A stretch of 64,000 nucleotides of DNA from Neurospora intermedia. Its lineage: Eukaryota; Ascomycota; Sordariomycetes; Sordariales; Sordariaceae. The notes under the pieces are model-generated. The model did not search any database, was not told the DNA's origin, and saw only the letters and a program-made list of their open reading frames with translations. The translations under genes were made by a program, and so were the position numbers. Positions 11,609 to 23,485 of this stretch are shown here, piece by piece (positions within the stretch are counted from its first letter, which is position 1; each line of letters begins with the position of its first letter). The stretch spans positions 744,001-808,000 of the forward strand of contig BTPP01000011.1 of NCBI GenBank assembly GCA_037102815.1. The letters run 5' to 3'.

Positions 11609-13170
11609 CACGTTTGCCACCTGCGCACTTTCTGGACACTGGACCAATAGTGAGGCCACCGACACTGGTCTTGTGTCTTGGGCACCAACAGAAGAAGCTG
11701 AAACTCAAATTGGGCGGCTACTCGGAGTGCAGGTGATGTCAAGTGACTTTTCGACGCTTTGATCTCGGGGAGGAAGTCGAAGACATGCAGAACAAGGAAA
11801 CTTATCGCATACCACCTCAACTCAACTCGATGCAATTGAGAACGGGAGAGGACCGTTTCTTGTTCATATCTATCTTCTTCATTGCCAGCAACCATTCCTG
11901 TTTGCCAACTGGCAGACGGGCTTTGGCAGCAAGTCGAGGGGCTCAGTGTAACCATATTGGGGCGCTTGGGGGAGACTTGTACGGATTGGGAGGGCTTGAC
12001 TGCATCGAGTGCTACCAGACATCCGTTGCGTGCGTTGGGCTGGTCAGGGGTATTGAAGCGATCTGGGATCCTCGACGCGGGATTCGACGGGCTCTGGCAG
12101 ATGGGACTCAAGGACATTGCAGCTGTTAGCCTGACGAGTGTTGGGAGAACGCCTTGCCATTTTCGTGGATGGTTCGACTGGTAGATTCGAGGTGATTGAC
12201 GTCTCTGTTGGAAATAAGAAGATTTGCCAAATGGAATCAGTAAACAAGGAGACAATCGAGGTTAAATGATTCTGTCATTTCCTTGCCCTTTCTTTTGATC
12301 TTACTCCTGACTATGGGCATTGGGTTGCGAGTTCACCAGCGAGTCATGGAATTCGAGGATTGAGAAAGGTGGATGGGCATTGGGAAGTTGTGGACAGCTG
12401 CAGCGAGGGACTGCTGAGCCACAATTGTTGGTTGCAATTGATATGGGCTGGCGACAGGATGGATGGAATTGATTGGATGTAGGGGTTGAGCCAAGTCGGA
12501 CTCGTGATGGTCGAGAACATTGAACCAACTGCAATGCGAAAGGAGAAGATGCTGAACGTTTGAGACGAGGACAAAAATCAATCCGCTTTGAGTTTATGAG
12601 GAAAAGGAAGGGGACAATTCCATTGAGGTTAAAGATTGCTCCTTCTATGTTGTGTGTATAAAATGCGAACCCAATTCCAGAATGCTAAAATGTCAATCGT
12701 GCTTTCCGTGCCATGTCCCAAATGCTACTGCCAAATCCCACTGAGGGCTCCGCCACATGGGGTATCAATATCCAGTGTCTAGTGCCCGAATAACCAAGTA
12801 GTAATGCAATGTCGTGTCAGTCATCGCCCGTTCTAATCCATCCCCGTCTTTGATGCAAAATCCCCGCCGCCAACTCGAAAAGAAGTGTAGAGGTATCGTA
12901 AAATGAAATGTCCGCAAGAAACCACCAAGTGCAATGCCCAAAACAAAAAGAAAGAAAAATGATTAGAAAACGACATCCAAAGTCCCCGAAGAAGTGAAGA
13001 ATTGAAGAAGAAACTGGGGGAAAGTGAAAGTGTCCCACTGTCCAGTCGGGTGTCGATCATGGGCCCCCGGTAAGCGCCCAGACGACCAAACTGGTGTCTG
13101 ACTGGCTGCAGAGCAAATGCCCCTGGCTTGCAGGGGATGCGTCGACCCGATGGGGTGTGTGTGGAAGAAC
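11609..13170. other. Intergenic, no gene supported
   Basis: Upstream region of the DUF6594 gene plus the 3' flank of the weak ORF at 13171. Several open frames exist, the longest 215 codons on the minus strand, but none has recognisable domains or a convincing start. Confidence 0.5.
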
Positions 13171-13593
13171 TCAGAGAACGAGCTTGTAGCGTTTGAATGT
13201 TGGTCTGGGGTCGTCTATCGACACCCCCTTCATGCTCGCACACTTGGACTTCTTGGTGGCCTCCGAATGAGATGGGGAGTTGGATCCCTCCTTGGGTTTG
13301 GGAGAGGATGGCTTTTTCGATTCATTGTGAGAATACTGCTGGGCATCCTTATACCTCGGAAGTATTCTTTGGTCTACTTCCCCATGACGTGCGTTTTCGG
13401 GGGGAATTACGGTTTGTTTATCGGTGTCAGGATGTAGTTGAACTTTAGGATGCTGGTGGTTAGTATGCGTCTTGTGTGCGAATGATGAAGAGATCTGGTG
13501 GGTGGGCTCACTGGCGAGATCATAGGCGTTCATAATTTGAGCCTTGGTCCCGGAGCTTGTCTGATTGGCCCAGTCAGTGTTCTGCAGAGACAT
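13171..13593 (-). CDS. Hypothetical protein, hydrophilic, low confidence
   Basis: An open frame of 140 codons from ATG at 13593 (MSLQNTDWANQTSS) to a stop after FKRYKLVL. The frame stays open for 125 further codons upstream, without an ATG that begins a plausible protein. Composition is His, Lys, Ser and Pro rich, with a run of KKPSSPKPKEGSNSPSHS, consistent with a disordered protein. A possible in-phase intron (GTGAGC donor near 13510 with a TACTAAC branch) could shorten it by 23 residues. No family recognised; it may also be non-coding. Confidence 0.35.
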   Translation of the reverse strand: MSLQNTDWANQTSSGTKAQIMNAYDLASEPTHQISSSFAHKTHTNHQHPKVQLHPDTDKQTVIPPENARHGEVDQRILPRYKDAQQYSHNESKKPSSPKPKEGSNSPSHSEATKKSKCASMKGVSIDDPRPTFKRYKLVL

Positions 13594-15517
13594 GGGTGGA
13601 AGCGATATGCAGAGGAAATGCAAAGTTGTGCAGGTGCTACAGGAAATTCTCACATTTGTATTAATGTAATGCCCACTGACCCCTTTAGGGTGAGGTCGTT
13701 TCTCGCCTTTTTTGTCTGATGAACCCTGAGAGAGTGGGGGAGCACTGTCAGCGCCATTTGCTATGTGTGAGTGCTGCCAGCCAGCTGCAGCAGATGAGTG
13801 GTGTTTTTGGAGGTCTGACAGGGGCAATCTGCGACCAAGTGGGCAATGTGACGTTGGAGGACACTCGGCCAGGTACGTACCATGGCGTCTGGAAAGCTGC
13901 AAAAACACCAGAACTTGAGATAGAATCACGATGGACGCAGCAAAAAAAATGGCGAGTTTTGGAAGCAATGAGAGCGTTGAATTCGTTCGAGTTTGAGCTT
14001 TCTAGCTATCATAGCGATCCTTCTCTCTTATAGTCTTCATCTTTCCCATACAAAAACAGCTTCTTTGTCCTGCAAAGAGCATCCAAAACCCTCTGTACGG
14101 GCTATGAAATGGTGGTTTCTTTGTTGACTTGCAGCAAAATGTCATCCAAATGGGCGTTTGAACTGCTCCTGACATGGAGGTGCAAGGCACCGCTGGCGGA
14201 TTTCTTTGTTCTCAAAGTCTGCCATATGTACGTTGGTTTGGGGATCTGAAATAATGCTACCCTGAGCCAGGATCTTCTGTTCAGCCATTGAAAGGGTCGC
14301 TCACAAGACTGGATCAAGCCAATCAGTCTCCTTTCTGGAACGGGATGTTGGTGTATCCTGGATCTTCAAAGTGGCTGAGATGTCCAAGTGATGGTCTCAT
14401 TGAAAGGATACGTACAGCAAGAGCTTCTACAGGTATTGAAGTTAATTGAAGGTCAAAATGATAGAGTGTCTTGGAGAATACTGTAGTCCTAGACTGCTGC
14501 CTTTGACATTCTACCACCAACAGGCGACCCTCTCTTTTCCGACTCCACTCGCCCTCTTGTTTTGCCCGTTGGTCACTTGTGGTTTGTATTCATTGAGGAA
14601 ATCCCCTTGACCTGCCAGATTCCTGGGTTCTCGACTCTTTTTCTGTGAGTGATCTTTGGCAATATTCTTTGGTATTCCGGATCACTTTGCGCGATTTCAT
14701 CTGGAATTACTGGGACGCGATGACATTGCTTCTGGGTCCAGCACCTTTATGCTCTTCATTGGTATACTTCCCATATACTTGTAATCTTTCAACAGATTTG
14801 AATGGGGTCTTTGTCTTGTTTACTTGGCTGGATACCCCCTTTCCTGCACCATCGATCCAGAACCAGGTTGGTGGTAAGACGAGATGACAGACCATGCATA
14901 ACGAAACACAGGCGGGTTAGGGTATCAATGCCAGGAACAGGGCACGAATCTTGAAAGCAGGAACAGTACACACAGTGATCGATACGATGAGTGGTCAGCG
15001 AGTGGACCACCAGTTCCCGTCGTTATCAGACGAACCCCCTCGATTCTTTATCGTCCCCTCCACCCCCACCTTCCACAGTGGACTAGGTACGTCATCGATA
15101 CCAATTAGTGATAATTGTTAGTGCAATCCGTGTACCTTGATGGTCCGCGCCGTCATCGCAAGCGATCCCCTCCTCTTTGCACTTTGTCGGATATTTTTTA
15201 AGACATTGCCCTGCACATCTTCACTTTTCATCTTCAAACAAACGTCCAATTTGAGTTGTAAAAGACGCTAAACAAAGGCTCGGCCCGCACCTACAAAGCC
15301 CATTGTACCCCTTTGGATCCCGAATTTCTTGCATTGTCCCATCATTTTGCAAGCAAACAACAACACCATTGATTCCACATTCCAACCACCCACAGGCGCC
15401 ACAAACGATTGACGTCTGCAAGGGAGAGCGCAGCAACCACCAAACCCCCATCTTGCGGCTCTTTCATCAAGACACCCCTTCCAACGACAGACCATCAAAA
15501 GACGACACACCGACAAC
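13594..15517. other. Intergenic, promoter and leader of phosphoketolase gene
   Basis: No gene seen. The last 300 bases before the phosphoketolase start are rich in CAACAAC, CACCAAAC and similar A/C stretches, typical of a fungal 5' leader (ACAACATGG at the start codon). Confidence 0.5.
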
Positions 15518-18029
15518 ATGGGCGGCACACAGATCACAATTCCCAACCCCCCTCCTCTACCATCCCACCTCCCGGACAATGTCCTTGACCTGGCAGTCCA
15601 AATTGAGCGCAAGAACCTCCCAGACAATGTCCGCGAGTCACTGCGCGCATTCCAGCGTGCAGGATGCTACATTGCCGCCTCCATGATCTTCTTGCGCGAC
15701 AACGTCCTCCTCCAAGACAAACTCCAAGTTCAGCACATCAAACCCCGACTCCTCGGGCATTGGGGAACATGTCCCGGCCTAATCCTGGTCTGGTCGCATC
15801 TCAACGTCTTGATCCGCAACCATGACCTCAACATGATTTACGTTATCGGCCCCGGCCACGGAGCCCCTGCCGCCCTCGCCTCTCTATGGCTTGAAGGTTC
15901 CCTTGAGCGCTTCTACCCTGGCGAATACGACCGCAACGCTACTGGTTTACGCAACCTCATCACCCGTTTCTCTGTCCCCGGCGGTTTTCCTAGTCACATC
16001 AACGCTGAGACTCCAGGTGCGATCCATGAGGGTGGTGAGCTCGGATATGCCCTTTCTGTCTCGTTCGGCGCTGTCATGGATAACCCCGATTTGATCGTCA
16101 CTTGTGTGGTAGGCGATGGTGAGGCGGAGACTGGCCCGACAGCAACAGCCTGGCATGCTATCAAGTACATCGACCCCAAGGAATCAGGTGCCGTCATCCC
16201 CATTCTGCATGTCAACGGCTTCAAGATCAGTGAGCGCACCATTTTTGGGTGCATGGACGACAAGGAGATCGTCTGCCTGTTTAGTGGCTACGGATACCAG
16301 GTGCGCATTGTGGAAGACCTAGCGAACATTGATGACGACTTGCAAAACTCCTTGGAATGGGCTCTAGCCGAGATCAAGAAGATCCAGAAGGCTGCGAGGG
16401 AGGACAACAAGCCGATTGTGAAGCCGAGATGGCCAATGATTGTCCTCAGAACGCCCAAGGGATGGACGGGTCCTAAGGAGGTGGAGGGCCAAATCATCGA
16501 AGGATCCTTCCACTCCCATCAAGTCCCCCTTCCCAAGGCTGGTAGTGATGAGAAGCAACTCCAGGCTCTAGACGAGTGGCTTTCCAGCTACAGGATCAGC
16601 GAGCTCCTTGATGACAAGGGCAAGCCTACTGAGGCCATCACTCGTGTCTTGCCCAAGGCAGAAAAGAGGCTCGGTCAACTCAAGATCACATATGATCCAT
16701 ACATTCCCCTAAAACTGATTGACTGGAAGAAGTTTAGCGTTGAAAAGGGCATCGACGAAAGCTGCATGAAGAGTGCCGGCAAGTTCCTCGACAAGTTGTT
16801 CCAAGAGAATCCCAAAACTCTCCGACTATTCTCCCCTGACGAGCTCGAGTCGAACAAGCTCAACGCCATCCTTGATCACACACAGCGCGACTTTCAGTGG
16901 GATGAGTTCTCAAGGGCACATGGCGGCCGCGTCATCGAGGTTCTCTCCGAGCACAATTGCCAGGGCTTCATGCAAGGATATACTCTCACAGGCCGCACCG
17001 CCCTCTTCCCCTCCTATGAGTCCTTCCTGGGAATTGTTCACACCATGATGGTGCAATACTCCAAGTTCGTCAAGATCGCGCGTGAAGTACCCTGGCGTGG
17101 CGACTTGGCCTCTATCAACTACATCGAGACTTCAACCTGGGCGCGTCAAGAACACAACGGTTTCTCGCACCAGAACCCCTCCTTCATCGGCGCCGTCCTC
17201 AACCTGAAGGCCGAGGCTGCTCGCGTTTACCTCCCGCCCGACGCCAACTGCTTCCTCAGCACCGTACATCACGTCATGGACAGCAAGAACAAGACCAACC
17301 TCATCATCGGCTCCAAGCAGCTCACGGCCGTCTACCTCTCACCCGCCGAAGCAGCCGAGCACTGTCGCCAGGGTGCCTCGATCTGGCATTTCGCCTCTTC
17401 ACCCGACCCCAACTCATCCGCGGGAGAGTCGGTGCAAGACCCAGATGTGGTGCTAGTCGGCATCGGCGTCGAAGTCACCTTTGAGGTGATCAAAGCCGCT
17501 GAACTCCTGCGCTCCATTGCGCCCGCCCTCAAGATCCGCGTCATCAATGTGACGGATTTGATGATCCTCATCGAAGAGTCCAAGCATCCGCATGCCCTGG
17601 CCAAGTCCAAGTTCATCGAGATGTTCACCGCCGACAGACCGGTGTTGTTCAACTACCATGGCTATCCGACAGAACTGCAGGGTCTCTTGTTTGGGAGGGA
17701 AAAAGCGGAGCGCATGGATGTTGAGGGTTACCAAGAAGAGGGAAGCACGACTACGCCGTTTGATATGATGTTGAGGAACCGGGTGAGTCGGTTCGATGTG
17801 GCGAGTTGGGCGTTGAAGAGGGGGGCGGGGAGGAATGCGGAGGTGAAGAAGGGTTTGGATGGGTTGTTGGGTGACGTGGATAGGAGGGTGAAGGAGGTTC
17901 GGGAGTTTATTGGGAATGAAGGAAAGGGTAAGTTGAACCGAACCGGTGGAGAGTTGGTGGAAGACAGAGTACTGACGAGTGACACCAACAGATCCCGATG
18001 ATATGTACCAGGTGCCTAAGTTTGAGTAG
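15518..18029 (+). CDS. Xylulose-5-phosphate/fructose-6-phosphate phosphoketolase
   Basis: Exons 15518-17927 and 17992-18029, with a 64-nt intron (GTAAGT donor, ACTGAC branch, AACAG acceptor); 815 residues, the normal length for the family. The enzyme splits xylulose-5-P or fructose-6-P with phosphate to acetyl-phosphate plus a sugar phosphate, using thiamine diphosphate. Visible signatures are VIGPGHGAPA, the family motif EGGELGYALS, the cofactor motif GDGEAETGPTATAWH, and GYTLTGRTALFPSYESF with TWARQEHNGFSHQ in the second half. No targeting peptide, so cytosolic. It would feed pentose-phosphate carbon to acetate or acetyl-CoA, which suits a plant-biomass saprotroph. The last exon encodes only 12 residues ending VPKFE. 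Confidence 0.95.
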
Positions 18030-18122
18030 AATTCTAACCCGCAGGAGCTGTTGAGGACGCTGGACTTGATTATGGGAATTGTGGCTTTGGGGAGTCGTGG
18101 AGTTCCTTTTGTGCACCTCATG

Positions 18123-18140
18123 GGGGGGGGGGGGGGGGGG
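18123..18140 (+). repeat. Homopolymer G tract (18 G)
   Basis: Eighteen consecutive G bases about 95 nt after the phosphoketolase stop codon. Length may be an assembly approximation. Confidence 0.9.
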
Positions 18141-19041
18141 GTTCTAATTGGTAGATTGTGGCCTGATGGGAGGCGTAGATTCGGGAGCGGAAGTTGCGAT
18201 GGCCAGGACGTCGTGGTGCAATCAAGAAAAGTACCTTTCAGAATAAAAGTTATCGAACATGCTTATGTTCTTCCTCTCTCATCCGAAGCAACCGCCATTA
18301 TCGTTTCGACATGGCAGCGAGACAAATCAGAGGAGCAGGCATTCTTACTGCACTGAATACTTACCTACTCTCAATGAGCCTCTTAGTAAGACCAGTTAAT
18401 GAGTTGATGGATGGATTACTTGTACCCAAAAAGGAATGTAGACACTGAATGTATAATATCTGATTGGTTAGTGCTTTGCTTTTGGACGGGACGGGAGCTC
18501 GGTCCACCCTCCCTCGATCCACCACCCTCCCGCTGTGAAACACCCACCACGTGCCACTACGTGACACTGTAAGCCCTACTACAGCACACATATATAAGAC
18601 GCTTCGATGGCAACACTTCCCTTCTACAACACTCAGTTGTTCCCGCCTGTCATCGTCCTGCAGTGCCAAATCTTCACCAACTGGGCGCGGTGACACAAGG
18701 ATAATAGCCATGGGATTTCCATCCAGAAACACAACAATGTAGAAGTAGGTATCCACTCGCACCCATCCACCCACTCACATAAAGTGTTCCAATCTTGTTG
18801 CTGCTACTGAGCGTGAGGCGTGATGGACTGGTCGGTAGTCGGTGGCATGGCTGACTTGGATTTCGAGGCCGAAGTTGAACTGCGTCACAGGTACGACTTG
18901 TATTCCCAGACTGTTTCCTTTTTTTCCTGTCGGTATTTCAGATTTCTTCTAAGGACACACGACCATGGGATTGATTGCAGTCCAGTCCCATACCTTCCGA
19001 TCAGTGGAAACCTCTTGCCATTTGCTTCGGAGATCAGGCAG

Positions 19042-19044
<3 letters not shown>

Positions 19045-19085
<41 letters not shown>
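19045..19085 (+). repeat. Homopolymer T tract (41 T)
   Basis: Forty-one consecutive T bases followed by CG and a further T run, within the gene-free stretch. No element flanks are visible. Confidence 0.9.
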
Positions 19086-19666
19086 CGTTTTTTTTTCTAG
19101 TCCTTTTAGTGAGCCCCTCAGTCAGTTCCGACCCTAGTCTCAAATCGCTCTTTCATCACTGAACGCAGCGCTATTTACACACCTGGACATTTCAATGTGA
19201 ACATGTTTTCTCGCCGTCTCCTCCGATGCCTACCTCTACGCTAGAAAGTACCAAAGCAGTCATTAGTGATAAGCACGTGTGCCTGGTGACGAAAGTACCT
19301 CTACTCTATATAGGTAGGTAGTTGCGTTTGTTATTCCCCTGGAGCGGTTTGTCATTCATTCATTCCCCTGTAGGTAGCCTAGCGAAGTCGACCGACTGAC
19401 CGACCGACTGACCGACCTGTGTGTTGGACTCACATATGTACTTATCCAGTGACTCAGTGAGTGGTAAACGAGACATCCTCATGTGACTAATTGTATGATA
19501 CATCCATCCATCCCATACCTAATTAGGTACTCGACCGAAGAAGGAAACCGTTTCTTTAGGTGAACTCAAATGCGTTGGAGTAGTAGACTCAAACGTCGGG
19601 TGGGTAGAGGTATGCTTGTTCTTCTTCTTCTTCCTGTCCTTTGCCATTTGCTGGGGAATCACTGCC

Positions 19667-19747
19667 GTCTTTGTCTTTGTCTTTGTCTTTGTCTTTGCCT
19701 TTGCCTTTGCCTTTGCCTTTGCCTTTGCCTTTGCCTTTACCTTTACT
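19667..19747 (+). repeat. CTTTGY hexamer array
   Basis: Tandem hexamers: about four to five CTTTGT units followed by about eight CTTTGC units, then CTTTAC. The two blocks differ by one transition, showing local spread of each variant. Confidence 0.9.
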
Positions 19748-21825
19748 TGACCTTTCTTCGTGTCTCGTGGCCCGTCTCTTGACCCCCTCGCTCTGTCTGT
19801 CTGTCATTTAGCCTTCTTGACTAGCTGATAGATAGACTGGGCCAGCGATGGGTGGGTCATTGAGATGAAATGGCCGTCGTTGGTCGAGTACTCGCGCGCA
19901 TCTCCTCTATGGTAGGTAGGGCTTTGGCCAAGTCGTGTTTTGTAAGTTCCATACTTCCATTGTAGCAATAGTTGTCAAAGACGTTGGGTCATTCCGACGC
20001 TATAAACGTACCTACCTAGATGTAGGCAAAAGACTGGACTGGACTGGACTTCAGAAGGAGGTCCATCCTGTTATTCAATGATGATTCATGGACGGCCGGC
20101 CGTCTCTTGCTTTGATTAACCGCTGCCTACCTACCTCTAGGTACCTATGCGGACAAGGACGTCTCGGTTGTCGATACTCTCTTCAGCTTTTTCCATTTCG
20201 CCGTACGTTTTACATCTGCCCTGCCCTACTCACCTGGTATCCCATAAACCACCAGGTAAGTTATGGACGTCCATGAGGTCAACGATGATCCTTGATTATG
20301 GTACCTATCGTCTGAGACATGGACACTGGCGGCGCTCACGGCTTATCGTGATACTATAAGATGTTGTTGGAGGGTTTAGGTTGTCGTATGGGCACAGCTG
20401 AGAGTATATACCAGACTGCTCAGTGTCCGGGCAGATGCCCCTTACCACTCGGGGCCAACCAACAGAAGTTGAAGGCGGCATGGTGGGTGATACCCGGACA
20501 ATAAATACTTCTACTGTTCCTCGGATTGGTGTCTAGAGTTTGCCATGTTGTTGCACGAGGCGGAGTCGCTGGACTGGCGGAGAAATAGGCGGCGGAGGTG
20601 ATGACGGGAGAGTATTGAAAGGCACAGAAAGAGGGCTCAGAAGGCAGTGAAAAGACCATGCTGGTTTTTAATATCGTCGGTATTTATTCATCGAGGCAGT
20701 TAGTGCCAGAGAACCGCCACGACTAAGTGTGGAAACCTGCTGGCTGCTTACCTATGGGCGTCTAGCACATTTACAGCATCGATGTTTCGTCCATCCAGCA
20801 GCGTACACGCTTTCGGAACTCATTGCAAGCATCGTAGGTAATCTTGAAGCCAAAAAGATGTACCGCCAACCAGAAACGAATGTGTGATTAAGACTAAAAG
20901 TACATATGTATCCTATAAAGTTGAAAAAACAAAAGCAAAAGTACACACGTGATAGCAAACACGTGCAAGGCACAGCAACCCAGTTGCCGTGCCGATTGCC
21001 ATGAGAGGGGGTATAGTATTCTTTTCCAAAGAAAATCACGAGATGATCGACGCCGGTGTCCATGTTGTTGTTATCCCTACTCCCTTTCCATGTTTCGTTG
21101 TAGTAGTAGTAGTAGTTGTTGTTGTTTTTGCCGCTCAGCAGCATAGCATTTGTTGTGGAAGGCCACCTAGGTAAGCCCCCCGTGTGTGTCGATGCCGTAA
21201 AACTCCGTCCCGTCCGTCCCGCCTGTCGCCGCCGTCGTCGTATGGACACACCAAACCTGTTGGTTCCCTCTCCTCCCCTTTGGCCAATGGAATGGCCCCC
21301 CTCCTGACCTCTCTCCCTCCTTTCCGACATTTCCTCCCGACCCGACGATATTACAGATGATGATAATGATGTGTAAGAGCAAAAACAAATGACTGGACCC
21401 CAGGTATTAAAACAAAGTGTAGTAAGACAAAAAGGAAGGAGTGATAGAAGGGAAGGTGTGAGTAAGGGGCCAAGAAAAAAAGAAACCAACACCAAAATAA
21501 CAATGCAACTACCCCAGCCACACGACACGACACGGGACAACGCAATGGAAAACCCAATAACCGCCTTTGGATGCCACCATCTCGCGTATGCGTATTCTCT
21601 CTCCCAACCTGAAACCAACCAACCAATGGGTATATCCAACCAGTAAACCCACGCTGTGAAAAAGCATGACCGCAAAATGAAAACAAAAATCAGACAAACG
21701 CCTCAGAATGCGTGCAACCAACCTCTTGCTGCCTCCCGAGTCCCGGACCTGACTTTGAGAAACCCAACACTCAGCAGTCGGAGGCCAGGCCAAGCTTTAG
21801 GACCCCTCGGGAGACCGAACCGAAC

Positions 21826-23485
21826 TTACAACCCCCTCACCAAATTCACTCCTCCACCACCACCTGCACCATGAAACTTCCTCAACTCCTCCGGCGCCAC
21901 CGCATCCACCACAATCGTGATCCTCTTCGCCCCCAACAACACACCCGCAAAGAAGATTCCGACAATCAGTAGTAGCGCCACGACCGTAACCGTCGCAATA
22001 GCCGTCAACTCGGCCCTCACGATCCTCGACACCCTCCTTTCCCTTCCTGGTCCTCCTCCATGTCCTCCATGCACTGATGAACCCACTGATGAACCAGCTT
22101 CCTTTGATGATGAGCTACCAACACCGCCACCGCTGCTGCTACACTGTTGTGATGATGACGACGACGATGAATGTGACTGCCACGCAGCAAACTGCGTCAT
22201 GTCCACGCGAGGCATATCGCTAGGACTAATCGTTTCGGTCTTGCGGAGCTTCAACTGCTGTGCGCCAGCGGTGTAGCGAAGCTCGGTGAGCATCGATTGG
22301 TGGCTGGAGAAGTGGTAGTGGGATTCGTTGGTGGCGGCGCGCATGAGGGCCGGGTTGACGCACAACTTGGCGAGGCGGTCGAGTTCTTCGGCTTGGCTTT
22401 GGGTTAATCGGTTTTGGTTTTGTTGTTGTTGTTGTTGAGGGTGGTAGTAGCTGCCGGCAGCAGTAGTGAAGGATGGTTGTTGTTGTTGTTGTTGTGAGTT
22501 AAGCGGTGAGGAGGACAAGGAGTTACGACCACAGGCAAGAGCCTCCTTGAGTGAATCGACAGTTGAGCCGGCGTCGAGTTTGCGAGGGACTTCGGCGAGG
22601 GGGCGGAAGCGGGCGGGTACGCCGATGGCGAGGTGGAGTGGTGGGACAGATTTAGTTACTACGGAACCAGCGCCGATGACGGCTCCGTCGCCAATGGTTA
22701 CGCCGCCTCTGTTTTGGGGGGGGTTTGATGTTAGTAGGGGAAACCTTGGTAAGGCAGAAAAGGGGGGTGGGTCCGGATGCAGGGGAAAGTAAACAAAAGG
22801 GAGATTGAGAACAAAGTCTCCACAGATGATGAAAAGAAGAAAAAAAAAAAAATAAAGGGGGAAAAAGCAAGACGAAAAATGATGAGGGGAAAACTACTCA
22901 CAAGATGGTAACGTTGGCCCCGATCCACACGCCATTGCCAATGGTGATGGGCTTTCCAATGCTGCTCCTTTGCGATTCCCGAGCCTCTGGGTGAATTGGG
23001 TGGCCGACGCTTACTAGCGTACAGTGAGGTCCAATGTTGCAGTTCTCACCAATCGTGACGTCGGCTACGGGCGTGTCCATGATGAAGCAGCCCCGGTTAA
23101 TGAAGGTCGAGCCTCCTACTCGAAGACGCAACCCATAGTCGACGAAAAATGGGGGCTTGACAAAGGGAGTAAGAGCCTTGAGGGTTGGGTCGCGGAAAGT
23201 CATGTCATGGGTAATAGCGCCATCTTCTTTCCTGTTCCGAGCCGGTCGGATGATGCTACCAAACGTGTTAGCACACTGTGATGATCAACATGTTATCGAT
23301 TGCATCTCATAGCAGACTCACTCGAGAAAAAGGCTTGTTCGAACATCTGGTGTAGCATCTTCAGGCATGCTGTTGAAGCGTCTACAGGCGTGAGCGCACC
23401 GATCCCTAGCGGCGCGGAAGTCGTCAAGGCCAGCAGGGAAGGATACCCCTGCCGCGCCTGGATGTTGTTTATCGATATTATCCAT
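21826..23485 (-). CDS. Maltose/galactoside-type O-acetyltransferase with C-terminal membrane anchor
   Basis: Exons 23322-23485, 22902-23255 and 21826-22708; phase-closed at 466 residues. The N terminus has the maltose-acetyltransferase segment (ARDRCAHACRRFNS near 25-40). A left-handed beta-helix with hexapeptide repeats follows: FINRGCFIMD, VTIGENCNIGPHCTL, ITIGNGVWIGANVTI, VTIGDGAVIGAGSVV. The catalytic His lies in SVGHPIHP. The helix ends with the family's closing VPPLHLAIGVPARF. Beyond about residue 220 there is an extra half: Gln runs, a helical segment, Ser/Gly-rich linker and one strong hydrophobic segment (TVTVVALLLIVGIFFAGVLL, near 407-435). The enzyme should transfer acetyl from acetyl-CoA to a sugar; the tail would tether it to a membrane. 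Typical family members have about 200 residues and no anchor. Confidence 0.85.

Larger units (their letters stand above)
18030..21825. other. Long intergenic region rich in simple repeats
   Basis: About 3.8 kb without a supported gene. It holds a G18 run, a T41 run, ACCGACTG repeats near 19389-19418, a CTTTGY array and many CCTACCTA/TAGGTAGG words (for example 19310-19321, 20005-20025 and 20124-20146). The large minus-strand frame at 20752-21675 looks spurious. Confidence 0.55.

Noticed and set aside
11608-12255. 215-codon minus-strand frame upstream of the DUF6594 start
   Set aside because: Non-family sequence with a different frame from the DUF6594 exon it overlaps at its end; no splice path joins it in phase to the gene.
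20752-21675. 307-codon minus-strand open frame downstream of the acetyltransferase gene
   Set aside because: Composition is odd (many Trp, Cys, Phe and a run of Tyr from AAT/TAC repeats), no domain is recognisable, and it lies in simple-repeat-rich DNA, so it is probably a chance frame.
18030-21825. Intact transposon in the long gap after phosphoketolase
   Set aside because: No terminal repeats, transposase or reverse-transcriptase motifs; only microsatellites and homopolymers.
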